From Jannaschia aquimarina (GTDB lineage: Bacteria; Pseudomonadota; Alphaproteobacteria; Rhodobacterales; Rhodobacteraceae), in the NCBI RefSeq assembly GCF_000877395.1, contig NZ_JYFE01000048.1, forward strand, positions 17,488 through 81,487: a stretch of DNA of 64,000 bases, given 5' to 3'. The position numbers and the translations under genes were made by a program. Below are positions 8,624-17,437 of this stretch, piece by piece. Under the pieces are notes generated by a model that worked only from the letters and a program-made list of their open reading frames with translations, made no database searches and was not told the DNA's origin. How positions within the stretch are numbered: position 1 is the stretch's first letter; each line of letters begins with the position of its first letter.

Positions 8624-10732
8624 TCAGTTCAGGTCGATCCGCGGGGCTTTCATCGAAATAGACTTGTGCCCCTTGAGTTCGATGTCGTCCGCTTCGATCG
8701 TGATTTTACCTGAAGCTGCGTCGAGCACGATATGGGTTTTCCCGCTTCCGGCCTGCCACCGCTCTCCAGCGACCTGAGTGAGCGTGCGAAGGGTTTCGTC
8801 CATTCGATGCTGTCCGGAAAATGAATGGTAAGAACCGCCGGTGAAGTCCTGTCGTGTACCGCCAACGATCGTAGCCTTGTTTACACCAACCGTCTCCGTC
8901 GATGTGACCGCCGTCGTCTCTGCCTTGTTACCGCCGATATGGACGGTCAGATTTCCTTTTCCGAGGCCTGCGGCACCAAGAGCGCCCATCAAGTTGGCGG
9001 ATTTGAGTATTTTTCCAGCCTTATCCATTAGGGCATTACCGAAGTGGGAGTGGACCTTGCTTACGAACCCGGCAAGCCGGTTTGCCCCAATGACCATATG
9101 GACATTACCGCCGACAACTTCCTCGTGGTTATTGCCGACCTCGATCGCCTTATTATGACCTACACTTTCGAACTGGTTCACATCAATCCGCTTGGCGCGA
9201 TTGTTCTCGACATGTATGGTTTGATCTTTCTGGGCATGAAGATAAACCTCTTCGCGTCCGCGATCGTCTTCAAATGTTAATTCGTTAAAACCGCGACCCT
9301 TATGGGTATCGGACCGGAAGACGGATTTCGTTTTATTCGCTGGCAAGGCGTAAGGGGCATAATTTACGCCATTGAATACGCATCCTGTGACGATAGGCTT
9401 ATCGGGGTCGCCGCGGAGGTGTTCGACGATGACCTCCATGCCGATGCGGGGGATGACCATGCCGCCCCAGCCCTTGGACGCCCAGTTCTGGCTGACGCGC
9501 ATCCGCATGGTGTGGGCGCCGGTATCGTCCCAGTGGAAGCGCGCGAGGATGCGGCCGTGCTCGTCGCAGTCAATCTCACCTTCGCCGACGACGACGGCCG
9601 TCTCGGGACCCTGCACCTTCGGCCCGGGCGTGCGCCGCTCGGGGACGAGCGGCGCGTCGTCGGGCATCAGCACGTAGCTGCCTTCGTAAGGCACCTCATC
9701 CGCCTGTGCGTCGCCCGTCCCATAGGCTTGACTGCGGAAGCGGTGCTCGGCGCGCAAACATAGGAAGGTACGGCCGGTGGCGTTCTCGACCCGATCGCCT
9801 GCGAGCGTCACCCGCCCGCCCGCGCCCAAGCTCGCCACGAAGCCAGTCGCCCGATGGCGCGGCGCTTGGCCCCGCTCTCCTTGCGCCCGGCGTGCGACCA
9901 CGCCCCGGCCCCCGCCCTGGTCGAGGTAGTCGCCGGGCCAGTCGTAGCTCTCCACCTGGCCGTGGGGGTGGCTCGCATCGCCCATGCGGTCCACCTCCTG
10001 CATCGCGCGCGGCGTCTTGAAGTTGTACTCGGTCAGCCGCACCGCGCCCGTGGTGATCCGCTCCGCGCTCGACCACGTGCGGAAATGCTCCTCCTCGGCG
10101 AGATGATGACCCTCAACGCCATAGTAGGGGCGATCGCCCCCGGGCACGAGGGCGTGGCTCTCCGGCAGGTCCGTCAGCCGCATGGCGTGCGTGCCGTCCC
10201 CGTGGACCCACGACCACGTGATGCCGAACCGCTCTAGCTGGCGGCGTACGAAGTCCGCGTCGCTCTCGCCGTACTGGACGGTGTACTCGAGGACGGGATA
10301 GTCCTCGGTCAGCGCCACCTCCAGATGCGGCTCGCCAAGGTCGGCATAGGCCGACAGCACCTCCTCGACGATCTGCACGACGGTCTTGTTGTGGAAGATG
10401 CGCATGTTCCGCCGCAGGCCCGCCACGTGCAGCCAAGGCCGCAGCACGAGGTCGTAACGGAACCCGTTCTCCGAGACGCCCGCGTGCCTCGCCTCGCAGA
10501 CCACGCCGTCGAAATGCCGCGTCCCGCCGGCGAGGTCGACCTCCACCGTGGCGGGGGTGCCTAGCAGAGCGTGCAGGTCCACGTCGCCCCGCGTCGACAG
10601 CGCCTCCACCCGCCATTCGAAGTCGCCGCTGAGTTCCTCCGTCCCGTCCATGCGGAGCAGTACCAACGCGTCCTTGCCGAGCGTGGTCGTCAGACGCCCC
10701 TGGCGCGCGTCCTGGCTGAAAAGCGCGTTCAT
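8624..10732 (-). CDS. vgrG: Type VI secretion spike protein VgrG (TssI)
   Basis: This 702-aa protein has the VgrG/gp27-gp5 architecture. The gp27-like N-terminal part contains the QYGESDADFVRRQLERFG block near residue 155, the central OB-fold region includes RVSQNWASKGWGG near 410, and a gp5-like beta-helix contains EDDRGREEVYLHAQKD near 490. The C-terminus ends in a short DUF2345-like stretch, KGHKSISMKAPRIDLN. VgrG trimers form the spike that carries effectors out of the cell. No sheath or baseplate genes are present here, so this is an orphan VgrG that would depend on a type VI apparatus encoded elsewhere. It heads an operon running through the effector, immunity candidates and PAAR. Confidence 0.93.
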   Translation of the reverse strand: MNALFSQDARQGRLTTTLGKDALVLLRMDGTEELSGDFEWRVEALSTRGDVDLHALLGTPATVEVDLAGGTRHFDGVVCEARHAGVSENGFRYDLVLRPWLHVAGLRRNMRIFHNKTVVQIVEEVLSAYADLGEPHLEVALTEDYPVLEYTVQYGESDADFVRRQLERFGITWSWVHGDGTHAMRLTDLPESHALVPGGDRPYYGVEGHHLAEEEHFRTWSSAERITTGAVRLTEYNFKTPRAMQEVDRMGDASHPHGQVESYDWPGDYLDQGGGRGVVARRAQGERGQAPRHRATGFVASLGAGGRVTLAGDRVENATGRTFLCLRAEHRFRSQAYGTGDAQADEVPYEGSYVLMPDDAPLVPERRTPGPKVQGPETAVVVGEGEIDCDEHGRILARFHWDDTGAHTMRMRVSQNWASKGWGGMVIPRIGMEVIVEHLRGDPDKPIVTGCVFNGVNYAPYALPANKTKSVFRSDTHKGRGFNELTFEDDRGREEVYLHAQKDQTIHVENNRAKRIDVNQFESVGHNKAIEVGNNHEEVVGGNVHMVIGANRLAGFVSKVHSHFGNALMDKAGKILKSANLMGALGAAGLGKGNLTVHIGGNKAETTAVTSTETVGVNKATIVGGTRQDFTGGSYHSFSGQHRMDETLRTLTQVAGERWQAGSGKTHIVLDAASGKITIEADDIELKGHKSISMKAPRIDLN

Positions 10733-10883
10733 CTAGTCGACCGCCTCCAAAGACCGGGGCTGCAACATCAAATCCGAATGCGTTCACCATCGACAAAGAG
10801 AACGGCGAGGGCAAGGCAAAGGCAGCCGAGCGGCCGAACCGCGCCGCCCGTCACTCCATGCCACCTCTCCATCTGCGGCGCCT

Positions 10884-12539
10884 TCATTCCGGCGGCGCCT
10901 CGCAGAACCTCTGCGTCGGCCGCATCAGGCACCGCATCCGGGCCTGGACGTCGAGGCCGGACAGGTCGCCTCCGAGGCTGTGCTCGACCTCTGTCGGGAT
11001 GAGATCGCCAGCCTCATCCACCTCGAAGGACGCGGTCGTCCCGCTCTCAGGCCTTGCTAGGGAGGTCACAGTCAGTTCGTAGCCCGTCGTGAAGAACCCC
11101 GTCGCCTCGAAGGCGACGTCGTTCGCGTCCCCGAAGTCGCAGAGAAACTCAGCGAGGCTGGTGTCCTGCATGTCCAGCGCCGTCGGTCCCGTCCCGACGC
11201 GGAGCATCAGGTCGAGCTGCTCCGGGTCGTCCCACGCCTCCAGGCGGGCGTTGCAGCGGAGTTCGCTCCGCCGTTCCTCATAACCGCGGATGGCGGTGGC
11301 ACAGGCCTGGTTGATCGAGAATGATAGCGTCGAATCGCTGATCCCCTCCGGTACGGTCAGCCCGCACTTGTCGATGGCGAGGGCGGAGGTCTTCCAATCG
11401 TCAGCCAGCAAGTCCTCGTCGGACATGTCGATCTGACCGGCGAGCCAATCCTGAAGCGCCGGTTCCACCTCCGCGCGCAGGGCTTGCATCCGGAGGCGGT
11501 ACTCTCCTCGGATGTCCGCGGCCCGCATGTCGGTCCGGTCGATCTCGATGTCTTGCGCCGCGAAGCCGTTAGTAGCGAGGTAGTTCTCCACGGTCGGCTC
11601 GAACGCTATCGCTTCGGCGAGGATGGCCTCCAGTTCGGCCCGCGCGCCCTCCGCAGTACGAGCGGCCTCGGCCTGCGCCTCCTCCCTCGCCGCAGCCTCC
11701 TGGATGCGCGGCCAGTCCCGCACCAGCCGGTCCGCTTGCACCGGGCCGAGCCGGGAACAGTCGGACAGGCGCACCAGCATCTCCTCCGCCACGGCACGGT
11801 CCCACGCGCGATAGGGCAGCCCGGCGAGGACGTTCCACCGATCCGTCCCGAGCGGCATCGTCGCAGCGGCGGTGCAGAACCCGTCGCCGGAGAGGTCGAG
11901 CAGGACCGGAACGGAAAGCTCCGCGTCGAGAATGCGCGCGCCCGCGCGGGTCAGCACGTCGTCCACGGCGGCCGTGTAGTCCCAGTCCTCGAAGATCGTC
12001 CGGGCGGGCGCGACGTCCCACGGAAAGGCCTCCCGAGTGAGAGTCGCGAGCGCTTCGGCATCCGCTTGCATATCGAGCGGTGCAATCTCGACCCTCTCCA
12101 TGACCCCTTCGATGTACCGATCCCAGAAACCAACCTGCGCCTCATGCGTTTCTCGAGGGTCGGTTTGCTGGTCGAGGGTCGGCAGCAGACCGGATGGCGG
12201 CAGGAGAGCCGCCGCCTCGGAGAGGCCTCGGGCATCTTGCGCTGTAGGCCGCTGGACGGATGCCAACTCTCGCACGGTCTCGTACACTGCCATCGGCTCC
12301 GCCTGCGGGCGCAGAGTGAATCTGCCGCATTCGGGCTTCTCGTTGCCGCGCCGGTCGAGCCACTCCGCCTCGACGGCAGAAGGCCCCAACTCGTGAATCA
12401 CGACGTCCCAATCGCGGTTGCCGAGGCCATCATGCGATCCGAGTCCGAGATCGCCAGTATAGGTATGTGCATAGAATTGCCGCCCATTTCGGCGATCCTC
12501 TCGCACAATGCGAAAGCCTCCTTCGCCGTCGGGAGACAC
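10884..12539 (-). CDS. Hypothetical exported protein, N-terminal signal sequence apparently out of frame
   Basis: The annotated part is 551 aa from a GTG at 12,539. It contains several cysteines in the C-terminal third and a long Ala/Glu-rich helical stretch around residues 265-300, and I recognise no family. The same frame continues upstream of the GTG into a typical export signal (LATTACLLLFATGG followed by an ATAQ cleavage-like site) at about 12,580-12,665. That stretch has no start codon before a stop. An ATG at 12,700 with a matching lead lies one frame off, so a frameshift near the CCCC run at about 12,672 probably separates the signal peptide from the body. It is on the vgrG strand, 151 bases upstream. 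Confidence 0.6.
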   Translation of the reverse strand: MSPDGEGGFRIVREDRRNGRQFYAHTYTGDLGLGSHDGLGNRDWDVVIHELGPSAVEAEWLDRRGNEKPECGRFTLRPQAEPMAVYETVRELASVQRPTAQDARGLSEAAALLPPSGLLPTLDQQTDPRETHEAQVGFWDRYIEGVMERVEIAPLDMQADAEALATLTREAFPWDVAPARTIFEDWDYTAAVDDVLTRAGARILDAELSVPVLLDLSGDGFCTAAATMPLGTDRWNVLAGLPYRAWDRAVAEEMLVRLSDCSRLGPVQADRLVRDWPRIQEAAAREEAQAEAARTAEGARAELEAILAEAIAFEPTVENYLATNGFAAQDIEIDRTDMRAADIRGEYRLRMQALRAEVEPALQDWLAGQIDMSDEDLLADDWKTSALAIDKCGLTVPEGISDSTLSFSINQACATAIRGYEERRSELRCNARLEAWDDPEQLDLMLRVGTGPTALDMQDTSLAEFLCDFGDANDVAFEATGFFTTGYELTVTSLARPESGTTASFEVDEAGDLIPTEVEHSLGGDLSGLDVQARMRCLMRPTQRFCEAPPE

Positions 12540-12789
12540 CGTGAGGTGGGCCAGGACCGGCCCCTCTTCGCACGTATAGAGGCCCGCCCAATACTCCTGT
12601 GCGGTCGCCCCACCACCGGTGGCGAAGAGCAGGAGGCAGGCGGTGGTAGCAAGGGCGGAGAAGCGTCGGGGCCTGGCAGGTCCTCAGGTCGGTCGATCAT
12701 GGGGGCACCGCATCAGGCGGTACATATCCCTAAATGGGATTATCCGACTTGGGGATTAGCGCAACCGGGTATTCACCCTGGAGACCACC

Positions 12790-13047
12790 GTGCCGAAGAC
12801 CCTGCGCTCTCCAGAACACATCGCCCTCATGGGGGTGCTGCGCGAGGCGCGGCTGACGGCTGGGATGACGCAGGCGGAGCTCGCAGGGCTGCTGGGGCGG
12901 CCGCAGTCCTACGTCGCGAAGATCGAGACGGGAGAGCGGCGAGTGGAGGTGGTGGAGTTCATCCTGATGGCGAGGGCGGTGGGGAGGAAGCCGGGGGAGA
13001 TACTCAGGGAGGTGGAGGCCCGGAACGCGTCCAAGAATGAAACGTAG
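12790..13047 (+). CDS. XRE-family helix-turn-helix regulator
   Basis: The 85-aa product starts at a GTG and is almost entirely one Cro/C1-type helix-turn-helix. MTQAELAGLLGRPQSYVAKIE (residues 26-46) gives helices 2 and 3, followed by GERRVEVVEFILMARAVG. It is divergent from the exported protein gene and about 200 bases from the end of tcmP. Regulators of this size in mobile cargo commonly control a neighbouring toxin, defence or mobility operon. Its target here is not visible. Confidence 0.85.
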   Translation: MPKTLRSPEHIALMGVLREARLTAGMTQAELAGLLGRPQSYVAKIETGERRVEVVEFILMARAVGRKPGEILREVEARNASKNET

Positions 13048-13255
13048 GCGAGCAAGCATCTGGGAACTCCCAAGATGCTCGAAGACAGTTCGTAGGAAAG
13101 TGAAACAAGCACAAAGGCTGCGCCCATACCTTCCTTACCTGAACGGCATCTCAGGCTTTGATTTGATCTTGTCGAAGGACGCGCGGAGCTTCCCAAGCCT
13201 TCTCAATATCCCCTGCACCCTGTCTGAGCTTCGATGATCAACCTGCGCGACCTCA

Positions 13256-14491
13256 TCAACCAAAGTGGAAGCGCCTTTGCGGCACCAACCGAACGACATC
13301 GTCCCTATGGATTGACGTCGCTGCCCGACGCTCTCCGCCCCGTGGCGTAAACACCTGCACGTCCGGATGGAGCATCATGGCAGCGTGGATGTCATCGCTA
13401 TGGGCTGGGGTCTGCTTGTAGACATCTCGCCAGAGCGCCCCAACGCCGATCTGCTCGCGGTCGTAACCTCTGATCAAGCGTGCAAGATCATCTGGAAGCT
13501 GATCCCTCGCTTCTTCGCGCGCCGACTGGTCGAAGAGATAGAGGCCGTTCTCGCCGTGGCTTGGGTCGAACTGGAGCATGCGCAGTCCGGCACGCGCGTA
13601 ATGGGCCTGCTGCGAGCAGTTGTCGTGGAGCACGTCGTTGTAGACCTGCCGCGCCCTGTCAACGCTGGCCATGTGAATCAGCCAGTACCGCCAGCCCTTC
13701 GGGTTGTGGATCGAGAATGGGCTGACGAACGGGGCGCAGCCTTCCAAGGTCTCGAAGACCAAACGCTCCATCGTGCCCAGGAACTGCGTCCGGGCAATCG
13801 TCTTAGGGCCGATGATCTGCGTCGCTGGATCGAGATCGAGGAACCGCAACGCTTTCGCGACACGCTCGGGATCGTTGATGCTCAGGAACGAGATCAGCGT
13901 CTGGATGCCGACCGTGTAAAGAATCTCGACCGACCGGGTCATCTGGATGAGGCGGGCAAGCGTCGTCCTGTGGACCGCGTTATAAGCGCATTGATCCAGG
14001 TTCAGCAGGACGTTCGAAAACTTACCCTCCTTCACAATCCGCTCGATATCCGGCGCCAAGGTCTCGAAGGGCACGGTTCGGTAGACGACCTCAAGCGTCA
14101 CGCCCGCGTCGTCCGGCAGGTCCCTCTGCGCATCGGCCATCCTCTGTCGCAGGAGCCCGACCGCTTTGGTATCGATGTCGTTGAGCAGGAGCGTGCATCT
14201 GACCGCCAAGGCCGGATGGTCGCCCTCGACCCGCCGCGCGTTGATCTCCGCTACCGTCCCGTAGAGCGTCCGCAACAGGATCACGGGCGAGCCCGGCGCC
14301 CCGTCCGAGTAGACCCCGCCGCCGGCAAAGCCATCGACCAGAAGCAGCTTCAGACCCCGGGACAACGGGCTCTTGCATCGCTCCAGCAAGTATCGCCGGA
14401 CGTACTCCCTTAGGATCTTGTGCTTGCGCTCCGAATGCTCGGCGAGCTCGGCTCCACCCTCGGCCGCCCACTCATACTGCTTGGTCGACAT
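13256..14491 (-). CDS. tcmP: Three-Cys-motif partner protein TcmP
   Basis: The 411-aa product is read from the ATG at 14,491, chosen over the in-frame ATG at 14,503 because a GGAGGGG site precedes it at the right distance. Features of the family are HKILREYVRRYL near residue 25, LLLVDGFAGGGVY near 51 and VLLNLDQCAYNAV near 145, followed by FLSINDPERVAKALR. The DGFAGGG stretch resembles the nucleotide-binding loop of Rossmann-type methyltransferases. TcmP is named for its association with the three-Cys-motif (DUF5131) protein, and that gene overlaps it here by 20 bases. The pair recurs in mobile and defence-rich DNA, but its function is not established. Confidence 0.85.
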   Translation of the reverse strand: MSTKQYEWAAEGGAELAEHSERKHKILREYVRRYLLERCKSPLSRGLKLLLVDGFAGGGVYSDGAPGSPVILLRTLYGTVAEINARRVEGDHPALAVRCTLLLNDIDTKAVGLLRQRMADAQRDLPDDAGVTLEVVYRTVPFETLAPDIERIVKEGKFSNVLLNLDQCAYNAVHRTTLARLIQMTRSVEILYTVGIQTLISFLSINDPERVAKALRFLDLDPATQIIGPKTIARTQFLGTMERLVFETLEGCAPFVSPFSIHNPKGWRYWLIHMASVDRARQVYNDVLHDNCSQQAHYARAGLRMLQFDPSHGENGLYLFDQSAREEARDQLPDDLARLIRGYDREQIGVGALWRDVYKQTPAHSDDIHAAMMLHPDVQVFTPRGGERRAATSIHRDDVVRLVPQRRFHFG

Positions 14492-15284
14492 GCACCCCTC
14501 CATCTGCGGACTCGCGCAGCGTGAAGGGCATCTCGTCCCAAGTGGTTCCCCGGTAGGTCCGCCCGTTCGACTTCTTTGAGCGCCGGACGTTGTCCTTCCC
14601 CCACGCACCCCATTGCTTGAAGAAGAACGCCGTTCCTCGTGTGAGGCAAGCTGCGTGGATCTCGTCGATCCACGGCTCGCGGATCGGACGGGCCTGCGGG
14701 CCGCTCTCCCCACCGACGATCGCCCAATGGATGCCTTCGAGATCGATGTCGCCCACGGGCCCGATCAACGGCTCGAAGGAGATGAACCGGATCTTGGCCA
14801 GGATCGCGCGGAGGTCATCGATCCGGTCCACAACTTTCGCATCTTCGACGCTCGTGCCCAGCCAAACGTTCGAGAGAGGGTCCGCATTGAGCGCGGCGAC
14901 GAAGGCTGCCATCCTGTCCGGGCGCTTCGTGAGGATCTGGTAGCTATGTCGCGGCGTCCTGGCCATAACATCCCAGACCTTCTCGACGAAGCCGGAGGAC
15001 ACGTCCGGGTGGAACAGGTCGCTCATCGAGTTGACGAAGACCTTGCGCGGCTTGCGCCATCGCAGCGGGATATCCAGCGCGGACGCATCTTCCCGAACGA
15101 TGCCCTTCCAGACCGTGCGCCTGCCGGAGCGCCGTGTAAGATCGATATACTTCTCGACCCCCATCGCTTCGAGGCGACGGGCCATCGATGTGGCATAGCA
15201 GTTCGTGCATCCCGCCGACATGGCTGAGCAGCCGACGACCGGGTTCCATGTCGCGTCTGTCCATTCGATGGTTGTCTCGCTCAT
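14472..15284 (-). CDS. DUF5131 (phage Gp37/Gp68-like) three-Cys-motif protein
   Basis: The product is 270 aa and begins MSETTIEWTDATWNPVVGC, the hallmark of DUF5131. The three-Cys segment (GCSAMSAGCTNCYA) is at residues 18-31. Further conserved blocks are NSMSDLFH, LTKRPDRM, NVWLGTSVED and VGGESGPQARP. The cysteine cluster and the barrel-like pattern of strands recall radical SAM enzymes, though this is inference. The last 20 bases overlap the start of tcmP, which indicates translational coupling. A role as a two-component enzyme with TcmP acting on nucleic acid or protein is plausible, but the reaction is unknown. Confidence 0.88.
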   Translation of the reverse strand: MSETTIEWTDATWNPVVGCSAMSAGCTNCYATSMARRLEAMGVEKYIDLTRRSGRRTVWKGIVREDASALDIPLRWRKPRKVFVNSMSDLFHPDVSSGFVEKVWDVMARTPRHSYQILTKRPDRMAAFVAALNADPLSNVWLGTSVEDAKVVDRIDDLRAILAKIRFISFEPLIGPVGDIDLEGIHWAIVGGESGPQARPIREPWIDEIHAACLTRGTAFFFKQWGAWGKDNVRRSKKSNGRTYRGTTWDEMPFTLRESADGGVHVDQAV

Positions 15285-15541
15285 AGCCTATTATCCTAGC
15301 CCCCCGCACACTATACGGGAGAGAACATATCAGAAACAACACTTACTACTACCGCCCCCATTCGAGCCTCGACAGGGCCCGGGGTCGCATCAGTTCACAC
15401 GGAGCTTCTGCTTGTCGCGCGGCTTCGAAGGCAGCAGGCGACTCGTCAAGACTAGTTCGGCGTCTACACGGTCGCGTAGGCCGTCATACCGAACCACGCC
15501 GGTCCGACGTTAGGCAATCAGAAAAATGGCCGCCCTGTTCT

Positions 15542-15570
15542 TTGACAAGGAGCCTCGCCGGTCCTATGTT
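15542..15570 (+). promoter_or_regulatory. Sigma-70-type promoter for the MNT-HEPN pair
   Basis: TTGACA at 15,542-15,547 is separated by exactly 17 bases from TATGTT at 15,565-15,570. An AGAGGT ribosome-binding site follows at 15,587-15,592 and the TTG start at 15,598. The spacing and box quality are very good, so the toxin-antitoxin pair is probably transcribed from its own promoter with a leader of about 20-25 bases. Confidence 0.7.
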
Positions 15571-15597
15571 AGAGGACGTGGGCTTTAGAGGTCATAC

Positions 15598-15954
15598 TTG
15601 CAGGATCAGATGGCCGCTGTACTTGTTCACAATATAAGCACCGCCCTGCCGGCTGAAGTTCTGCACCTTGTCGATCTGTGCAAGCAAGACATGGGCGCTG
15701 CTGAGGTTTGGTTGTTTGGAAGTCGTGCTCGAGGAGACTTCCGGGACGATAGCGACTACGATGTCTTGGCAGTAGTACCCGACGAAGCTCCTCAAGAAGT
15801 TGATTCCCCCGTAGCTGCGTTCCGATTGCGCAGAAAGTCTAGAGCTCATGCGGACCTCCTGACGGCACGTATGAGTGACTTTCTCGCTGCGCGGTCAACA
15901 CCGAATACCCTCAGTTTTGCTGTAGCTCACGAAGGTGTTCGCTTGGATGTGTGA
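15598..15954 (+). CDS. MNT-domain nucleotidyltransferase (antitoxin of a HEPN-MNT pair)
   Basis: This 118-aa protein starts at a TTG with a good AGAGGT site; an ATG at 15,610 is the alternative. The minimal nucleotidyltransferase motif is complete: FGSRARG near residue 40 followed by DSDYDVLAV with the two metal-binding aspartates. MNT proteins of HEPN pairs neutralise the HEPN toxin by transferring nucleotides to it. The stop overlaps the ATG of the next gene by 8 bases. The DNA here is less G+C-rich than its neighbours, which suggests separate acquisition. Confidence 0.85.
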   Translation: MQDQMAAVLVHNISTALPAEVLHLVDLCKQDMGAAEVWLFGSRARGDFRDDSDYDVLAVVPDEAPQEVDSPVAAFRLRRKSRAHADLLTARMSDFLAARSTPNTLSFAVAHEGVRLDV

Positions 15955-16399
15955 GGCCAAGACTATTGGCACTCATGTCAAGCTTGCGTGCGTAAATCTT
16001 CTCGCAGTGAATAAGCTAGGCTCATCTGACCGAACCTCTCCAACCTTGATGTTTTACGCCGCCGAGAACCTTTTGATGGCAGCTTTTATTTCAGAAGGTA
16101 TGGACGTAAGCGCTATTCGAAGGAGGGCTGGTAACCATCAGTTGGATCGGATGCTCGATGAGTTGCCCAAAGAATGCTCTCTTAAGCTAAAATTCGAGCA
16201 AATATCAGACCTTGGTGCTTATGCGACGACGCATCGGTATCCTACTCCAACGGGAAACTTGCCAACACCCCCTCCAGAAGAGGATGCGGGCAAATACTTT
16301 TCTGTTCTGAGAGAGATATTGGGTATCTGTACGAAACATTTTAAAGTAGACGTTAATCTTCAAGGGCCCGTTGCGGGATCGACAGAACCTCTCCGATAG
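15947..16399 (+). CDS. HEPN-like protein (putative toxin RNase)
   Basis: The product is 150 aa from the ATG at 15,947, overlapping the MNT gene. It is predicted all-helical, with LMFYAAENLLMAAFISEG near residue 32, a GNHQLDRMLDEL helix and an ATTHRYPTP segment near 92. This matches the layout of HEPN proteins paired with MNT. A classic RxxxxH motif is not obvious, so the RNase activity is uncertain and the family call relies partly on the partner. Together they form a two-gene toxin-antitoxin unit. Confidence 0.65.
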   Translation: MCEAKTIGTHVKLACVNLLAVNKLGSSDRTSPTLMFYAAENLLMAAFISEGMDVSAIRRRAGNHQLDRMLDELPKECSLKLKFEQISDLGAYATTHRYPTPTGNLPTPPPEEDAGKYFSVLREILGICTKHFKVDVNLQGPVAGSTEPLR

Positions 16400-16590
16400 T
16401 TTCTCTAGAGCGTGGCCAACTTTGATATGGGTCAGCGTTCCCGAAGAAAATTCCATGGCGGAGGGCGTCGTTGGGTGAAGTCTGTCTGGGATTTACATGG
16501 GGACCAGCATTAGAACTGGGTGGCATGTCGAAAGCCGCGCCCAGCCATTACCGCACCTTGCACTCGTCGATCTACAATTCCGCGACTTGC

Positions 16591-16919
16591 TCAGCGCGGG
16601 TCTCTGACGGTCTGGTTCGATATACGGGCGCCGTAGCTTGCGGTGCCGTTAGGCAAGCGCGGCGCGCAGCACGCGGCATTTACGAGATCTTGGATGAACT
16701 CGCGTTCCCCGTCCGGTTGAAGAACCGATCGCAGCATGTCGCCCTCCTCGTCGTAGCCGATCACAACGTATCAGCCGTCGGCATTGGCCATCGCGATCAC
16801 CGCCTTAGCAAGCGTCGCCCTACCGTGATTCGTCCCTAAATCGATCCACACCTTGTGCTCGAAGGACAGTCCTCGCGGGGGTCGAGAAGGGCGGCTTCGA
16901 GTTCATCGCGTCGTGACAT
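16591..16919 (-). pseudogene. Broken AlbA_2 (Schlafen-type) DNA-binding domain gene
   Basis: On the minus strand an ATG at 16,919 gives MSRRDELEAALLDPRED. After a frameshift near 16,865 the next frame continues SFEHKVWIDLGTNHGRATLAK and AVIAMANADG. An in-frame TGA then interrupts it, and YVVIGYDEEGD follows before further decay. The pieces join into the start of the AlbA_2 family (pattern 'EYKxWLDL..NxGRATLAKAxIAxANxGGGxxVIGxEE'). At least two lesions are needed, and the C-terminal part is absent, so it is a relic. Intact relatives occur in mobile and defence DNA. Confidence 0.65.
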
Positions 16920-16947
16920 CGTGTACTGCCTCGCCCTGACGTTAGCC

Positions 16948-17397
16948 TTAAGCGGCCAGTAAGGCTTCGATCACCGAACCCATCATGACCGTTGACCCGC
17001 CCATAATGCCCAGGGTCCACGTCCTCCTGATGTTTAGATCGCCTCGGCAGAATAGCGACCGGACGAAGTAGGCGACGGTGTTGCCAGCCGTCAGGAGGGC
17101 GAACAAGGCGAAGCCCAGCAGGAGGAGGATCTCCTCGCGTGGCGCCCCCGCAAGAACGAGGCCTTCCGTCATCAGACCGGCAATCAGCAGCGGGCAAGCG
17201 AGATGCCATGCCAAATGCGCCGAGCGGGTGGAGCCGACCTCGGGAGGCATTGTCACGTACGCGACGACGCAGTGGACCTCCACGAAGATCCATGGCCAGT
17301 ATGGCGCGCTCGGCGACACGGACAGCGCCACGACTACGATCGGAAGGAGACCGGCTGCGATCATTGGCGGCGTCTTGAGGAGATCTTGGGTCGTCAT
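16948..17397 (-). CDS. Hypothetical four-helix membrane protein downstream of the DUF2235 gene
   Basis: This 149-aa protein starts at an ATG with a GGAG site, 40 bases after the stop of the DUF2235 gene and on the same strand. Hydrophobic segments lie at about residues 11-30, 36-50, 68-105 (probably two helices) and 128-149. It is therefore an integral inner-membrane protein without catalytic motifs. Membrane-embedded immunity proteins often follow lipase-type toxins, so an immunity role is a reasonable inference. A membrane accessory function is equally compatible with the sequence. Confidence 0.6.
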   Translation of the reverse strand: MTTQDLLKTPPMIAAGLLPIVVVALSVSPSAPYWPWIFVEVHCVVAYVTMPPEVGSTRSAHLAWHLACPLLIAGLMTEGLVLAGAPREEILLLLGFALFALLTAGNTVAYFVRSLFCRGDLNIRRTWTLGIMGGSTVMMGSVIEALLAA

Positions 17398-17437
17398 TGC
17401 TGGCTCCGATTTCGTTCTGTCCGCATTGGCGGACCGG

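Noticed and set aside
11484..13040. Plus-strand reading frame of 518 codons
   Set aside because: It is the complement of the 551-aa exported protein gene and has no family features.
13367..14413. Plus-strand reading frame of 348 codons
   Set aside because: It is the complement of tcmP.
16471..16839. Plus-strand reading frame of 122 codons after the HEPN gene
   Set aside because: Its second half is opposite the AlbA_2 relic and it has no motif.
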